From an uncultured Rubritalea sp. (GTDB taxonomy: Bacteria; Verrucomicrobiota; Verrucomicrobiia; Verrucomicrobiales; Akkermansiaceae): a stretch of 64,000 bases of DNA. This document shows positions 7,023 to 15,230 of this stretch, one piece after another. The stretch is taken from positions 62,001 through 126,000 of the forward strand of contig CALJOJ010000007.1 of NCBI GenBank assembly GCA_937981665.1. Direction: 5' to 3'. Within the stretch, counting starts at the first letter, position 1, and each line of letters opens with the position of its first letter. The translations under genes and the position numbers were made by a program. The notes beneath the pieces are model-generated. The model made no database searches. It was not told the DNA's origin and saw nothing but the letters and a program-made list of their open reading frames with translations.

Positions 7023-8900
7023 TTAGAGCGATTTCTCGCTAATTTCTTTTGATATATTAGAAACAAATTCATCGAGTGAAACAGTGCCGAGATCTTGTCT
7101 ATCTCGGTGTCGGACAGAAACTGAGTTAGTCTCCGCTTCCTGCCCGCCAATGACTAACATGTATGGCACTCTGCCCAATCTTGCAAGTCGAATCTTTGCG
7201 CCCAGTTTTTCAGATGCTCGGTCCACACTGACGCGCACGCCAATGTCTGCAAGGCGCTTAGCAGCAGCCTCACCATGTTCGATAAATTTATCTGAAAGCG
7301 GCAGTACCCTCACCTGCTCTGGAGCAAGCCATGTAGGGAACTTACCTTCAAAATGCTCTATCAGCAGACCGACGAATCTCTCAAGTGAGCCAAATGGCGC
7401 ACGGTGAATCATCACTGGACGGTGCGACTTGTTATCCTTACCTATATAACTGAGATCAAATCTCTCAGGTAGGTTAAAATCTAACTGAACAGTTCCTAAC
7501 TGCCAATCACGGCCGATCACATCCTTCACTACGAAGTCAATCTTAGGTCCATAAAATGCAGCCTCACCGAGTTCCACAGTATAGTCAGCTCCTAGCTTCT
7601 CAACAGCCGTCTTAAGTGATGCCTCAGCCTTATCCCAGACATCGCGCTCACCTACGTACTTATCTGAATCTGGATCAGAAAACGAAAGTCTCACACGGTA
7701 ATCATTCATACCGAGAGTTTTGAGGACCTTCTCAACTAGTGCAAGACAGCCCTGAATCTCGTCATCCACCTGCTCAGGAAGACAGAAAAGATGAGCATCG
7801 TCCTGGGTGAACCCACGTACACGAGTCATTCCACCCAGCTCACCAGATTGCTCCCAGCGGTAAACCGTTCCAAATTCAGCTAACCGCACAGGTAGGTCAC
7901 GGTAACTTCTGTGCTCACTACTATAAATCTTAATATGGTGCGGACAGTTCATCGGTCTGAGCATATAACCCTCGATGTCACCGGTCTTTAATCCATTCGT
8001 AAGCGCACCACATGGGGCATTCTCATCCGCTAACTTCTCAAGCGCTGAGCGCTCAGGAATAGCAGCATACTGACTATCTTCATAGTACGGGAAATGACCA
8101 GAAGTACGGTAAAGATCTAGCTTACCAATGTGTGGAGTGAACACCTGGCTATAACCCTGCTTATCAAGCTCAGCAGTGATGAAATCCTGTAACTGACGTC
8201 TCACCAATGCTCCTTTGGGTTTCCATAAAATCAACCCTTGTCCCACCATCTCATCAATGTGGAAAAGCCCTAACTCACGGCCTAACCTCCTGTGGTCACG
8301 CTTCTTAGCCTCCTCTAATTTCTCAAGGTGATCATTCAGCATAGTAGCATTCTTAAAACACGTACCATAGACACGCTGAAGTGACTCACGTTCTTTATCT
8401 CCTTTATAGAACGCACTGGCAACACTGAGTAACTTGTGTGCCTTGCAGTTACCTGTGCGTCCCACATGAGGACCTGCACAGAGATCCCAAAAATCATTAT
8501 TCTTATAAACTGAAATTTCCTCACCTTCAGGAATGCTACTAAGAAGATCCACCTTAAATTTACTCTCTGTATTACGTTCACTGATACCACCTAGTCTTCC
8601 GCTCACCGCTAGCTCGAGTGCCTCTTCACGAGATACCACCATTCTCTCAAACGGAGAGTTCTCCTTAACCACCTTCTTCATCTCAGCCTCGATCTTAGGG
8701 AAATCATCCGGGCTAAGACGGTGCGCCATTTCTAGATCATAATAAAAACCACTCTCCACAGGCGGCCCACCAGCAAGCTGGGCATCCGGCCATAGACGAA
8801 GAATCGCCGTCGCCAAAACGTGAGCACAACTATGACGCAACCGGTCCAAGTCACTCATATCGTGACGTTCCTCAAGTGATTTTCTTTCTTTATCTGACAT
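7023..8900 (-). CDS. thrS: Threonyl-tRNA synthetase lacking the N-terminal TGS domain
   Basis: Class II synthetase charging tRNA-Thr. The editing (N2) domain is complete, with H23-x3-H27 in HSCAH and C141/H145 in CAGPH. The catalytic core carries the zinc ligands C319 (MNCPHH), H370 (DDAH) and H499 (IHRAP), with motif 2 around YRWEQSGE. The HGTP anticodon-binding domain occupies about 525-620. The ~60-residue TGS domain of the E. coli enzyme is absent, and an in-frame TAG 18 bases upstream of the ATG rules out a longer start. An insertion of roughly 27 residues (about 281-308) precedes MNCP, so total length (625) still looks normal. Upstream of and co-directional with infC. Confidence 0.96.
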   Translation of the reverse strand: MSDKERKSLEERHDMSDLDRLRHSCAHVLATAILRLWPDAQLAGGPPVESGFYYDLEMAHRLSPDDFPKIEAEMKKVVKENSPFERMVVSREEALELAVSGRLGGISERNTESKFKVDLLSSIPEGEEISVYKNNDFWDLCAGPHVGRTGNCKAHKLLSVASAFYKGDKERESLQRVYGTCFKNATMLNDHLEKLEEAKKRDHRRLGRELGLFHIDEMVGQGLILWKPKGALVRRQLQDFITAELDKQGYSQVFTPHIGKLDLYRTSGHFPYYEDSQYAAIPERSALEKLADENAPCGALTNGLKTGDIEGYMLRPMNCPHHIKIYSSEHRSYRDLPVRLAEFGTVYRWEQSGELGGMTRVRGFTQDDAHLFCLPEQVDDEIQGCLALVEKVLKTLGMNDYRVRLSFSDPDSDKYVGERDVWDKAEASLKTAVEKLGADYTVELGEAAFYGPKIDFVVKDVIGRDWQLGTVQLDFNLPERFDLSYIGKDNKSHRPVMIHRAPFGSLERFVGLLIEHFEGKFPTWLAPEQVRVLPLSDKFIEHGEAAAKRLADIGVRVSVDRASEKLGAKIRLARLGRVPYMLVIGGQEAETNSVSVRHRDRQDLGTVSLDEFVSNISKEISEKSL

Positions 8901-9282
8901 GTCTACGCCTAAAAACCACTACGCCCTCTAATTTGCAATGAAAAAGCGTCATCATCCGTGATTTCAAACCACATTTCACAAGCCAGTAATTGTCAACTTA
9001 CCACACCTCTCACCTTTCTGACAAAAGGAATCTAAAAAATAAAGCCTTCATAAACATCCGAGCTTTAGCTTATAAAATCACATCGAACACTATTTTTTAT
9101 AAAATATGGTCAATTTAGTGAATACAGTGCATGCTGGCATCGTCACAAATAGAGACAACTCTACAAAAAAAGACATAAAACACTCAAAATACAGTAAAAT
9201 AGCGTTATTTTAAAAAAAATTACAGAAATCTTTAATTTAAACATTTACATATAAATAATTTTAATTTAATTTGATCAACGTT
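8901..9282. other. AT-rich intergenic region between divergent thrS and the LysM gene
   Basis: About 380 bases with no coding frame I can support. The right half (9100-9280) is very AT-rich, with many A/T runs, typical of a promoter and long leader for the LysM gene. No convincing -35/-10 pair or riboswitch fold was recognised. Confidence 0.6.
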
Positions 9283-10281
9283 ATGAAAAAACTACTTATC
9301 TCAACCGCCCTTTTCACAGCTCCATACGTTGGCGCCGTGTCCGCCCAGACTGCTACGAGCACTCACACTAAACTCATAAGTGAACAAAAACGCCAAATCA
9401 CTGAGCTTAAGACTGAGAACGCTTCACTTAGATCACTCATCAACCTAGAGCGTCGTAAAAACGGCAAAGCAGGTATTCCAGTAAGCTCCGCTACTGCTGC
9501 CAAGTCATACAACTCAACAACTTCACACACAGTGAAGTCTGGAGACACCTTCAGCAAAATCTCTAAGAACACAGGAGTGAGTATAAAAGACCTCATTGCA
9601 GCTAACCCAAATGTGAAGCCTTCTAATATGAAGCTAGGACACAAACTTGTGATCCCTCGCTCATCAGCTAAAACAGCGACTAAAAAAGCAAGTTTTGCAA
9701 ATACAGGTTCAACCACAATTTCAAGCTCTTCAAGCACATACAAAGTAGCTAAAGGAGACACATTCTACAATATAGCTAAGCATCACGGAATATCACTCGC
9801 TTCACTATCAGCAGCGAATCCAGGTCTGAACCCTAGCAAACTTTCTATCGGTCAGACGATCCGTCTCACAAAGAGTACATCCAGCACAAGCGTTAAGAAA
9901 ACTAGCCCAAAGGCAGTGAAAACAGCCAAGTCTTCAGGACGTGCATACAAGCAACTTCCTAAAGTAGTACAGAACACAACAACACCTACTAAGAAGACAC
10001 TCCCTCAAGCAGACTTCGCTAAGCCAGTGTACACAATCACTCCTAAATCTAAGCCAGTACTACCTGAAATCATCCCAACCATGCCTGAGCCTACAGAGTC
10101 ATATGTACAGCAGTCTGGCAAGGTAGCTCGCACCGTTCCAGTAAGCTACGAGATGACTTACGGAGCATTCGCAAGACAGCACGGAACAAACATCGCAGTG
10201 CTCAACACACTCAATGGTCTAGATCTCCCAGCTGACGAGCCAATGGCTGCTGGATCCGAGCTCTTCATCCCTATCAGATAG
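9283..10281 (+). CDS. Exported LysM-domain peptidoglycan-binding protein
   Basis: A secreted cell-wall protein of 332 residues. An n-region MKKLL with a hydrophobic stretch gives a signal peptide cleaved near VSA-Q (about 21). A short coiled coil rich in E/K/L follows (about 30-60). Two clear LysM domains lie at about 82-126 (HTVKSGDTFSKISKNTG, ending LVIPR) and 152-196 (YKVAKGDTFYNIAKHHG, ending IRLTK). A third, weaker LysM sits at the C-terminus (about 285-332, ending LFIPI). Linkers are Ser/Thr/Lys/Pro-rich. No catalytic domain is visible, so it probably acts as a wall-binding structural or adaptor protein. ATG at 9283 is preferred to the in-frame TTG at 9271 because it starts the signal peptide. 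Followed by a strong terminator. Confidence 0.85.
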   Translation: MKKLLISTALFTAPYVGAVSAQTATSTHTKLISEQKRQITELKTENASLRSLINLERRKNGKAGIPVSSATAAKSYNSTTSHTVKSGDTFSKISKNTGVSIKDLIAANPNVKPSNMKLGHKLVIPRSSAKTATKKASFANTGSTTISSSSSTYKVAKGDTFYNIAKHHGISLASLSAANPGLNPSKLSIGQTIRLTKSTSSTSVKKTSPKAVKTAKSSGRAYKQLPKVVQNTTTPTKKTLPQADFAKPVYTITPKSKPVLPEIIPTMPEPTESYVQQSGKVARTVPVSYEMTYGAFARQHGTNIAVLNTLNGLDLPADEPMAAGSELFIPIR

Positions 10282-10339
10282 GAATATCTAACATTTTATT
10301 TCATTGGATAAGTACTACTGCGGAGGCAGTAGAATAAAG

Positions 10340-10370
10340 TGCCTAGAGGCTATAATCTCTAGGCATTTTT
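10340..10370 (+). terminator. Rho-independent terminator after the LysM gene
   Basis: A perfect 9-bp stem TGCCTAGAG/CTCTAGGCA (10340-10348 with 10357-10365), an 8-base loop and a TTTTT tail, 60 bases past the stop codon. Confidence 0.88.
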
Positions 10371-10455
10371 GCGTACTGGCACAAATGGTAAACGGATATT
10401 TAATAAATATCTAGACAAATGAAATCTTCATATTCATTTTTTGGGGTAATCCATA

Positions 10456-11175
10456 ATGCAACCAACCCCCATGAATATAAAACCCATATTAACCGCGTTA
10501 GCCGTCAGCTCATCCACTTTATCAGCACAAGTAATCTACACTGAAGATTTTGATAACATGACACTACCACCCAATACTCAAGCCACGTTTGGGTTCTGGA
10601 ACAATAACTCAACATTTGATCAGATCGTAGCATCAGCCAGCACCTCCATCCTTAACGACGCAATTGCCGTGACTTCAACAGGTGCATTCCGTGGTATTGG
10701 TATCGCCATTGATCCTAATACTCTCCAAGGTGCTGGAACCTACACCTTTTCCTTTGATGTCATAAGCTTTAGTGATAGCAACAACTCAGTGAATACAAAC
10801 ACCAATAGCACCATTGAGCTCTCTGTATGGGAAGGCAGCGGCTATGACCTCGCCAACAATGCTGACTACATTCGATTAAACGCACAATCTAACATACTGA
10901 CAGCAGACGGATCCGCTGTAGCTAGCCAAGTAACTAACAGCTCATTCACTAATTCCACGATAGGTACAACCCAATCTGTAACTTTCACATCTGACGGAAC
11001 TAGCGCGCTCATCATTTATCTTGGAGCAGAAACAACTAACTTCCCGCATCCTACTGTTACCTTTGACAATCTCATCTTAGAAGTTGGCGACACAACTATG
11101 ATTCCTGAGCCATCTTCATCGCTACTTATTGGGCTGGGATTCACCCTCCTAGTATTCCGCAGACGTAGATCATAA
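10456..11175 (+). CDS. PEP-CTERM sorting-signal exported protein
   Basis: A 239-residue secreted protein. The N-terminal signal peptide runs to about LSA-Q; the second Met (codon 6, base 10471) is an equally good start. The central body is rich in S/T/N/G, with strands such as VTFDNLIL typical of beta-sandwich PEP-CTERM proteins. The C-terminus carries the full sorting signal: PEP at 217-219, a hydrophobic segment and a terminal RRRR cluster. Family knowledge: an exosortase (EpsH/XrtA type) cleaves this signal and the protein is attached to the surface or exopolysaccharide. No exosortase gene is in the window. Single gene between two terminators. Confidence 0.88.
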   Translation: MQPTPMNIKPILTALAVSSSTLSAQVIYTEDFDNMTLPPNTQATFGFWNNNSTFDQIVASASTSILNDAIAVTSTGAFRGIGIAIDPNTLQGAGTYTFSFDVISFSDSNNSVNTNTNSTIELSVWEGSGYDLANNADYIRLNAQSNILTADGSAVASQVTNSSFTNSTIGTTQSVTFTSDGTSALIIYLGAETTNFPHPTVTFDNLILEVGDTTMIPEPSSSLLIGLGFTLLVFRRRRS

Positions 11176-11197
11176 TACGCTCAACCCCTATCCACTC

Positions 11198-11234
11198 ACA
11201 CTCACTTTCATCAGAATAGTGAGTGTTATTTTTT
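11198..11234 (+). terminator. Rho-independent terminator after the PEP-CTERM gene
   Basis: A perfect 9-bp stem ACACTCACT/AGTGAGTGT (11198-11206 with 11218-11226), an 11-base loop and a T-rich tail, 22 bases past the stop. Confidence 0.82.
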
Positions 11235-11274
11235 ATAGATAAGTGCCCCTCCTATCCATAAAATAAATGAAAAT

Positions 11275-11634
11275 CTAACTCTCCATAAAGGTCCAAGCTA
11301 AAATCCGAGTCACCTTATACCCCTGCTTCATCTCTATTTCCCTTACATCCGCAGCTTCTAGCTTTCGTAAAATTTTGTAACACGGCTTCAGACTTTCACT
11401 TTTAGAAACCAAGGTAGTGAACCTACGGCATTGCCCGCCGAAGTTAAACACTGGTGACGACTGCTTTCCTTTAGTCAGGCTCTCTACCTTCCTCTGATTC
11501 GCTCTAACAGCTTCCTCCTCAGAAGCATGAAATGGAGGATTACAGACACTGACATCATAGCTCTCACCCTCTAAAATAATATTTTTGAAAACACGCGCGT
11601 TATCCTTCTGTAAGCGAACACTCAGGCGCGATCA
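11275..11634 (-). pseudogene. Remnant of rlmF (YbiN), 23S rRNA m6A1618 methyltransferase
   Basis: Reading the minus strand from 11631 to a stop at 11275 gives about 118 codons. They match the C-terminal half of RlmF: the catalytic SVCNPPFHASEEEA, then NFGGQ, RFTTLVSK, and the C-terminal RILAWTF. The 5' half, including the SAM-binding motif, is missing, and two consecutive TGA codons (11632-11637) precede the open part. Between NFGGQ and RFTTLVS about 30-35 residues expected in the family (the ELWCEGGE region) are deleted in frame. It therefore cannot encode an active enzyme and is a decaying gene. Confidence 0.82.
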
Positions 11635-11952
11635 TCAATCAAATAGAAACCCTACTCACCACCAACCGAGCAAACTATCGCCCCAGCGAAAGCTGTGTAA
11701 GCGTCTTAAAAGAAGACAAAAGCCAGGCACCTGTTAGAGAAAAAGCTCCACCTACTTTGCAAGCAAAGCTTATATATTCAAAATACGACCCTTCGGGCAA
11801 AAGAATAAAACTACGTATAGCTTCGTTCCATATTTAAAAAGGATACTTATCCCTTTTAAATATGCGCCTTGCTCTACTTGTTTTATTCTTTTGCATCAAC
11901 ATCGCTAGTTTCCAGAACTACCCTTAAGTAAATTTAGTATAGCTAAATGCTA
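11635..11952. other. Degenerate gap between the rlmF remnant and typA
   Basis: No intact gene. On the plus strand bases 11628-11836 can be read without a stop for about 69 codons (a piece containing LLTTNRANYRPSES), with a coding-like composition and no start or recognisable family. It may be the tail of another lost gene. The right part is occupied by the large inverted repeat at 11797-11894. Confidence 0.5.
11797..11894. repeat. 98-bp imperfect inverted repeat (hairpin or MITE-like element)
   Basis: The outer 15 bases GCAAAAGAATAAAAC (11797-11811) recur inverted at 11880-11894. The inner 16 bases at 11830-11845 are the inverse of 11848-11863 with one mismatch and only two bases between. 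The segments between inner and outer arms are partly complementary. The whole can fold into one long hairpin. It has no T-run typical of a terminator and lies 58 bases past the typA stop. Its size and form resemble a miniature inverted-repeat element or REP-type hairpin; no second copy was noticed in the window. Confidence 0.7.
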
Positions 11953-13776
11953 TTAAGTGTTCTGATCATTCTTCTTCTCAGCACGCTTACGCTCGTTAGG
12001 GCAGAGAATACGCTTACGGATACGCAAGTTACTTGGAGTAGCTTCCACTAGCTCATCAGCATTGATGTACTCGATCGCACGCTCAAGCCCCATAGCTATT
12101 GGTGGAGCAAGTGTCGTAGTATTATCCTTACCTGCTGAACGGTGGTTAGTGAGAGCCTTTTCCTTAATAGGGTTTACCGCGAGGTCAACCATACGTGGGT
12201 TCTCACCAATGATCTGACCTTCGTAAACTTCGTCACCAGGCTTAATGAATAACTTACCTCTATCCTCTAAAGGAAGAAGTGAGTACTGGATCGCAGTACC
12301 GGTAGCCATTGAAATGAGTGTACCTGTAGAACGTGTAGTGATCTCACCACAGTATGGAGCATACTCTTTAAATAGGTGAGACATGATACCGTGACCACTT
12401 GTGAGACCGAGAAGCTCAAACTCGAAGCCAATGAGACCACGTGTAGAAACAGTTGCTTCCAGAGTAGAACCATGAGCATTCATTCCCATGTTCTCTACTC
12501 TTGCCTTACGGTTAGCGAGAGTCTTCATCACACCACCGAGAGCATCTTCAGGACACTCTACATAGAGAGTCTCAAACGGCTCAAGCTGCTTACCATTTTC
12601 ATCCTTCTTTATGATAACACTAGGACGAGAAACGAGAACCTCGAATCCTTCACGACGCATAGTCTCTACGAGAACCGCAATCTGCATCGCTCCACGTGCT
12701 GCCACGTTAAATACACCAGCACGGTCAGAATCACTCACCTCAATAGAGATGTTAGTCTTCACCTCACGCATAAGGCGCTCACGGATAGCACGAGATGTTA
12801 CATGCTTTCCGTCTCTACCTGCATAAGGTCCATTGTTGATGCTGAACTGCATCTGGATAGTAGGTGGGTCAATATTTACGAATGGTAATGGCTCAGCGTC
12901 TTCTGAAGCAGCAAGTGTCTCACCAATGTCAATGTCTTCAAAACCTGCGATACCAACGATATTTCCAGCAGAAGCCACAGCAGATTCAGCACTTGCGTTT
13001 GAACCATATTCAAATACACGGCTCACTTTGCTCTTTACCTTAGTGCCATCTTTACGAAGTAACCAAACACCGTCACCCTTCTGGACAGAACCAGAGAGTA
13101 CCTTTCCGAGAGCAATTCTTCCAACGTAGTTATCCCAGTCGATATTAGAAGCTAACATGCGGAATGGCTCATCAGCTTTTGCCTCAGGAGCCGGCACACT
13201 GTCCACGATACCCTGAAGTAGCGGAACCATGTCTTTATGATCTTCTTTAAGATTTCCAACGAAAAATCCATTCTTAGCTGAACCATAGAAAAATGGTGCC
13301 TCAAACTGCTCTTCAGATGCTTCAAGCTCTAAGAAAAGCTCAAGTACCATATCATGAACTTCGTCAGGGCGAGCGAAATCTCTATCCACCTTGTTTACCA
13401 CAACGATAGGGTGAAGACCCTCAGCGAGTGCCTTTTTAAGAACAAAACGCGTCTGCGCCTGTGGACCTTCATAAGCATCCACTACAAGAAGAACACCATC
13501 TACCATCTTCATCACACGCTCCACCTCACCACCGAAGTCGGCGTGTCCTGGTGTATCTACGATGTTAATAGTGTAGTCTTCCCACTTAATTGATGTGTTT
13601 TTAGATTTAATCGTGATTCCTTTTTCCTTCTCAAGATCCATGGAATCCATCGCGCGCTCTACCTTCTCTTGGTTGTCACGATATGCTCCACCTGCTTCTA
13701 ACAACTTGTCTACTAATGTAGTCTTGCCGTGATCAACGTGTGCAATAATCGCAATGTTTCTTATCTTGTCAGTCAT
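11953..13776 (-). CDS. typA: Ribosome-associated translational GTPase TypA/BipA
   Basis: A 607-residue EF-G-like GTPase that binds 70S ribosomes and is needed under stress and low temperature. G1 is AHVDHGKTT, the switch region [11 protein letters not shown]3 [12 protein letters not shown], and G4 [10 protein letters not shown]. The EF-Tu domain 2-like barrel, the EF-G III/V-like domains and the BipA-specific C-terminal region ([24 protein letters not shown]) follow, so the protein is full length. Its upstream region is shared with the divergent glutamine synthetase gene (269 bases). Confidence 0.97.
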   Translation of the reverse strand: MTDKIRNIAIIAHVDHGKTTLVDKLLEAGGAYRDNQEKVERAMDSMDLEKEKGITIKSKNTSIKWEDYTINIVDTPGHADFGGEVERVMKMVDGVLLVVDAYEGPQAQTRFVLKKALAEGLHPIVVVNKVDRDFARPDEVHDMVLELFLELEASEEQFEAPFFYGSAKNGFFVGNLKEDHKDMVPLLQGIVDSVPAPEAKADEPFRMLASNIDWDNYVGRIALGKVLSGSVQKGDGVWLLRKDGTKVKSKVSRVFEYGSNASAESAVASAGNIVGIAGFEDIDIGETLAASEDAEPLPFVNIDPPTIQMQFSINNGPYAGRDGKHVTSRAIRERLMREVKTNISIEVSDSDRAGVFNVAARGAMQIAVLVETMRREGFEVLVSRPSVIIKKDENGKQLEPFETLYVECPEDALGGVMKTLANRKARVENMGMNAHGSTLEATVSTRGLIGFEFELLGLTSGHGIMSHLFKEYAPYCGEITTRSTGTLISMATGTAIQYSLLPLEDRGKLFIKPGDEVYEGQIIGENPRMVDLAVNPIKEKALTNHRSAGKDNTTTLAPPIAMGLERAIEYINADELVEATPSNLRIRKRILCPNERKRAEKKNDQNT

Positions 13777-13964
13777 AAATTTTTCTAATCTTTAATTAAG
13801 CGGGCACAATCTCCAGATTTCACTGATTTGCAACCACAAACTCAGTCAATAAGAAGAAAATTGCACATTTCTTGAAACTCGTGCTCGACAATAAAATAGA
13901 CCATCGCTAGAAATAAGCATGATTTTTAGAGATTACCTCACTACAATGAGCGTCTCTGACATCT

Positions 13965-13980
13965 TGGCACGCATTATGCT
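13965..13980 (+). promoter_or_regulatory. Sigma-54 (RpoN) promoter of the glutamine synthetase gene
   Basis: TGGCACG-N4-ATGCT matches the sigma-54 consensus TGGCACG-N4-TTGCW at all but one position. The invariant GG (13966-13967) and GC (13978-13979) are at the required -24/-12 spacing. Transcription would begin about 13991, leaving a ~55-base leader before the ATG at 14046. About 100 bases upstream, GCAC-N14-GTGC (13863-13884) could be a loose activator site, but its spacing differs from the classical NtrC box. Regulation of glutamine synthetase by sigma-54 and nitrogen status is classical. Confidence 0.78.
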
Positions 13981-14045
13981 GGTCAACACTCAACAATTTG
14001 AGCTCAGGCTCAATCATATTATCCAATAACATTAAATAGAATAAC

Positions 14046-15059
14046 ATGGCTAAATATAGACTAGATTACATCTGGCTGGACGGTTACACACCAGTTCAGA
14101 ATCTCCGCACTAAGTGCATGATCAAAGAGTTTGATGATTTCCCAACTCTTGAGCAGCTCCCTGAGTGGGGCTTTGACGGTTCTTCAACAAAGCAAGCAGA
14201 CGGTGGTGACTCAGATTGTGTTCTTAAGCCAGTTGCTCTCTATCCAGATCCAGCTCGCGCTAACGGCATCCTCGTAATGTGTGAAGTAATGCTTCCAGAT
14301 GGTTCAGCTCACCCATCTAACTCACGCGCTACTATCCTTGACGATCCGGGTGCATGGTTCGGCTTCGAGCAGGAGTACTTCCTCTACCAAGACGGACGCC
14401 CACTCGGCTTCCCTGAAGACGGCTACCCTGCTCCACAGGGTGAGTACTACTGTGGTGTTGGATTCAAGAACGTTGGTGACCTCGGAAGAGAGATCTCTGA
14501 CCTCCACCTTGACTACTGCATCGAAGCAGGAATCAACCACGAAGGAATCAACGCAGAAGTTGCTAAAGGTCAGTGGGAATTCCAGATCTTTGGTAAAGGC
14601 TCTAAGACAGCAGCTGACCAGATCTGGATAGCTCGCTTCCTTCTTGAGCGTCTCTGTGAAGAGTACGGCATCGACGTTGAGTACCATTGTAAGCCTATTA
14701 AGGGTGACTGGAATGGTTCAGGAATGCACGCTAACTTCTCTACTGATCACCTCAGAGAAAAAGGCGGCAAGGACTACTTCCTTAGACTCATGGATGCTTT
14801 CGAAGCAAACCTCGAAGAGCACATCGCAGTATACGGACCTGAGAACGACCAGCGTCTCACAGGACTTCACGAGACACAGTCTATCGACACCTTCTCATGG
14901 GGTGTTGCTGACCGCGGTGCATCTATCCGTGTACCACACAGCTTCGTTAAGGACGATGCATACAAAGGCTATCTTGAAGACCGCCGCCCGAACTCACAGG
15001 GTTGCCCATACAAGATCTCATCTCGTATCCTCCAGACAGTCCAGTCTGTTGCTCTCTAA
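14046..15059 (+). CDS. glnII: Glutamine synthetase, type II (GSII)
   Basis: Makes glutamine from glutamate, ammonia and ATP in the cytoplasm. At 337 residues it is the short, eukaryote-like GSII class, not the ~470-residue GSI. Landmarks: the beta-grasp N-domain with LPEWGFDGSST, the metal/glutamate-binding GFEQEYFL, the GINAEVAKGQWEFQ block, KGDWNGSGMHAN, the ATP-site NDQRLTGLHET and the RGASIRVP motif. All are intact. GSII enzymes are not adenylylated, so transcriptional control through the upstream sigma-54 promoter is likely the main nitrogen switch. A strong terminator follows, so the gene is monocistronic. Confidence 0.96.
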   Translation: MAKYRLDYIWLDGYTPVQNLRTKCMIKEFDDFPTLEQLPEWGFDGSSTKQADGGDSDCVLKPVALYPDPARANGILVMCEVMLPDGSAHPSNSRATILDDPGAWFGFEQEYFLYQDGRPLGFPEDGYPAPQGEYYCGVGFKNVGDLGREISDLHLDYCIEAGINHEGINAEVAKGQWEFQIFGKGSKTAADQIWIARFLLERLCEEYGIDVEYHCKPIKGDWNGSGMHANFSTDHLREKGGKDYFLRLMDAFEANLEEHIAVYGPENDQRLTGLHETQSIDTFSWGVADRGASIRVPHSFVKDDAYKGYLEDRRPNSQGCPYKISSRILQTVQSVAL

Positions 15060-15087
15060 TTCATCTTCGAACTAGAAAACATTTTTC

Positions 15088-15119
15088 AAAAGGCTCCTCA
15101 TTGATGAGGAGCCTTTTTT
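15088..15119 (+). terminator. Rho-independent terminator after glutamine synthetase
   Basis: A perfect stem AAAAGGCTCCTCA/TGAGGAGCCTTTT with a TTGA tetraloop and a T-run, 29 bases past the stop codon. Confidence 0.95.
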
Positions 15120-15153
15120 GTGCCTTAATACTTCTGCCTAACCCTAAAGCAGA

Positions 15154-15196
15154 CAAAAAAATAAGCTAGGCAACTCATATTGGAGCCACCTAACTT
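15154..15196 (-). terminator. Rho-independent terminator after lysC
   Basis: On the minus strand a 13-bp stem with several G-U pairs (arms 15184-15196 and 15163-15175) and an 8-base loop is followed by seven consecutive T. It lies 35 bases past the lysC stop and converges with the glutamine synthetase terminator. Confidence 0.72.
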
Positions 15197-15230
15197 ATAT
15201 AAATTCCCTCTCTAACAGAAATTAAGATAA

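Noticed and set aside
9271-9282. TTG start for the LysM protein
   Set aside because: The ATG at 9283 begins a canonical signal peptide; the four extra residues add nothing.
10377-10392. Sigma-54-like TGGCAC upstream of the PEP-CTERM gene
   Set aside because: The -24 half is present but the required GC at -12 is missing at the correct spacing.
12376-12888. 170-codon plus-strand frame inside typA
   Set aside because: It lies entirely antisense to a strongly conserved GTPase and has no family features; a shadow frame.
13863-13884. NtrC enhancer before the glutamine synthetase promoter
   Set aside because: GCAC-N14-GTGC has the right half-sites but a longer spacer than the classical NtrC box, so it is mentioned only as a loose possibility.
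14322-14687. 121-codon minus-strand frame within glutamine synthetase
   Set aside because: Antisense shadow of a highly conserved gene with biased codon use.
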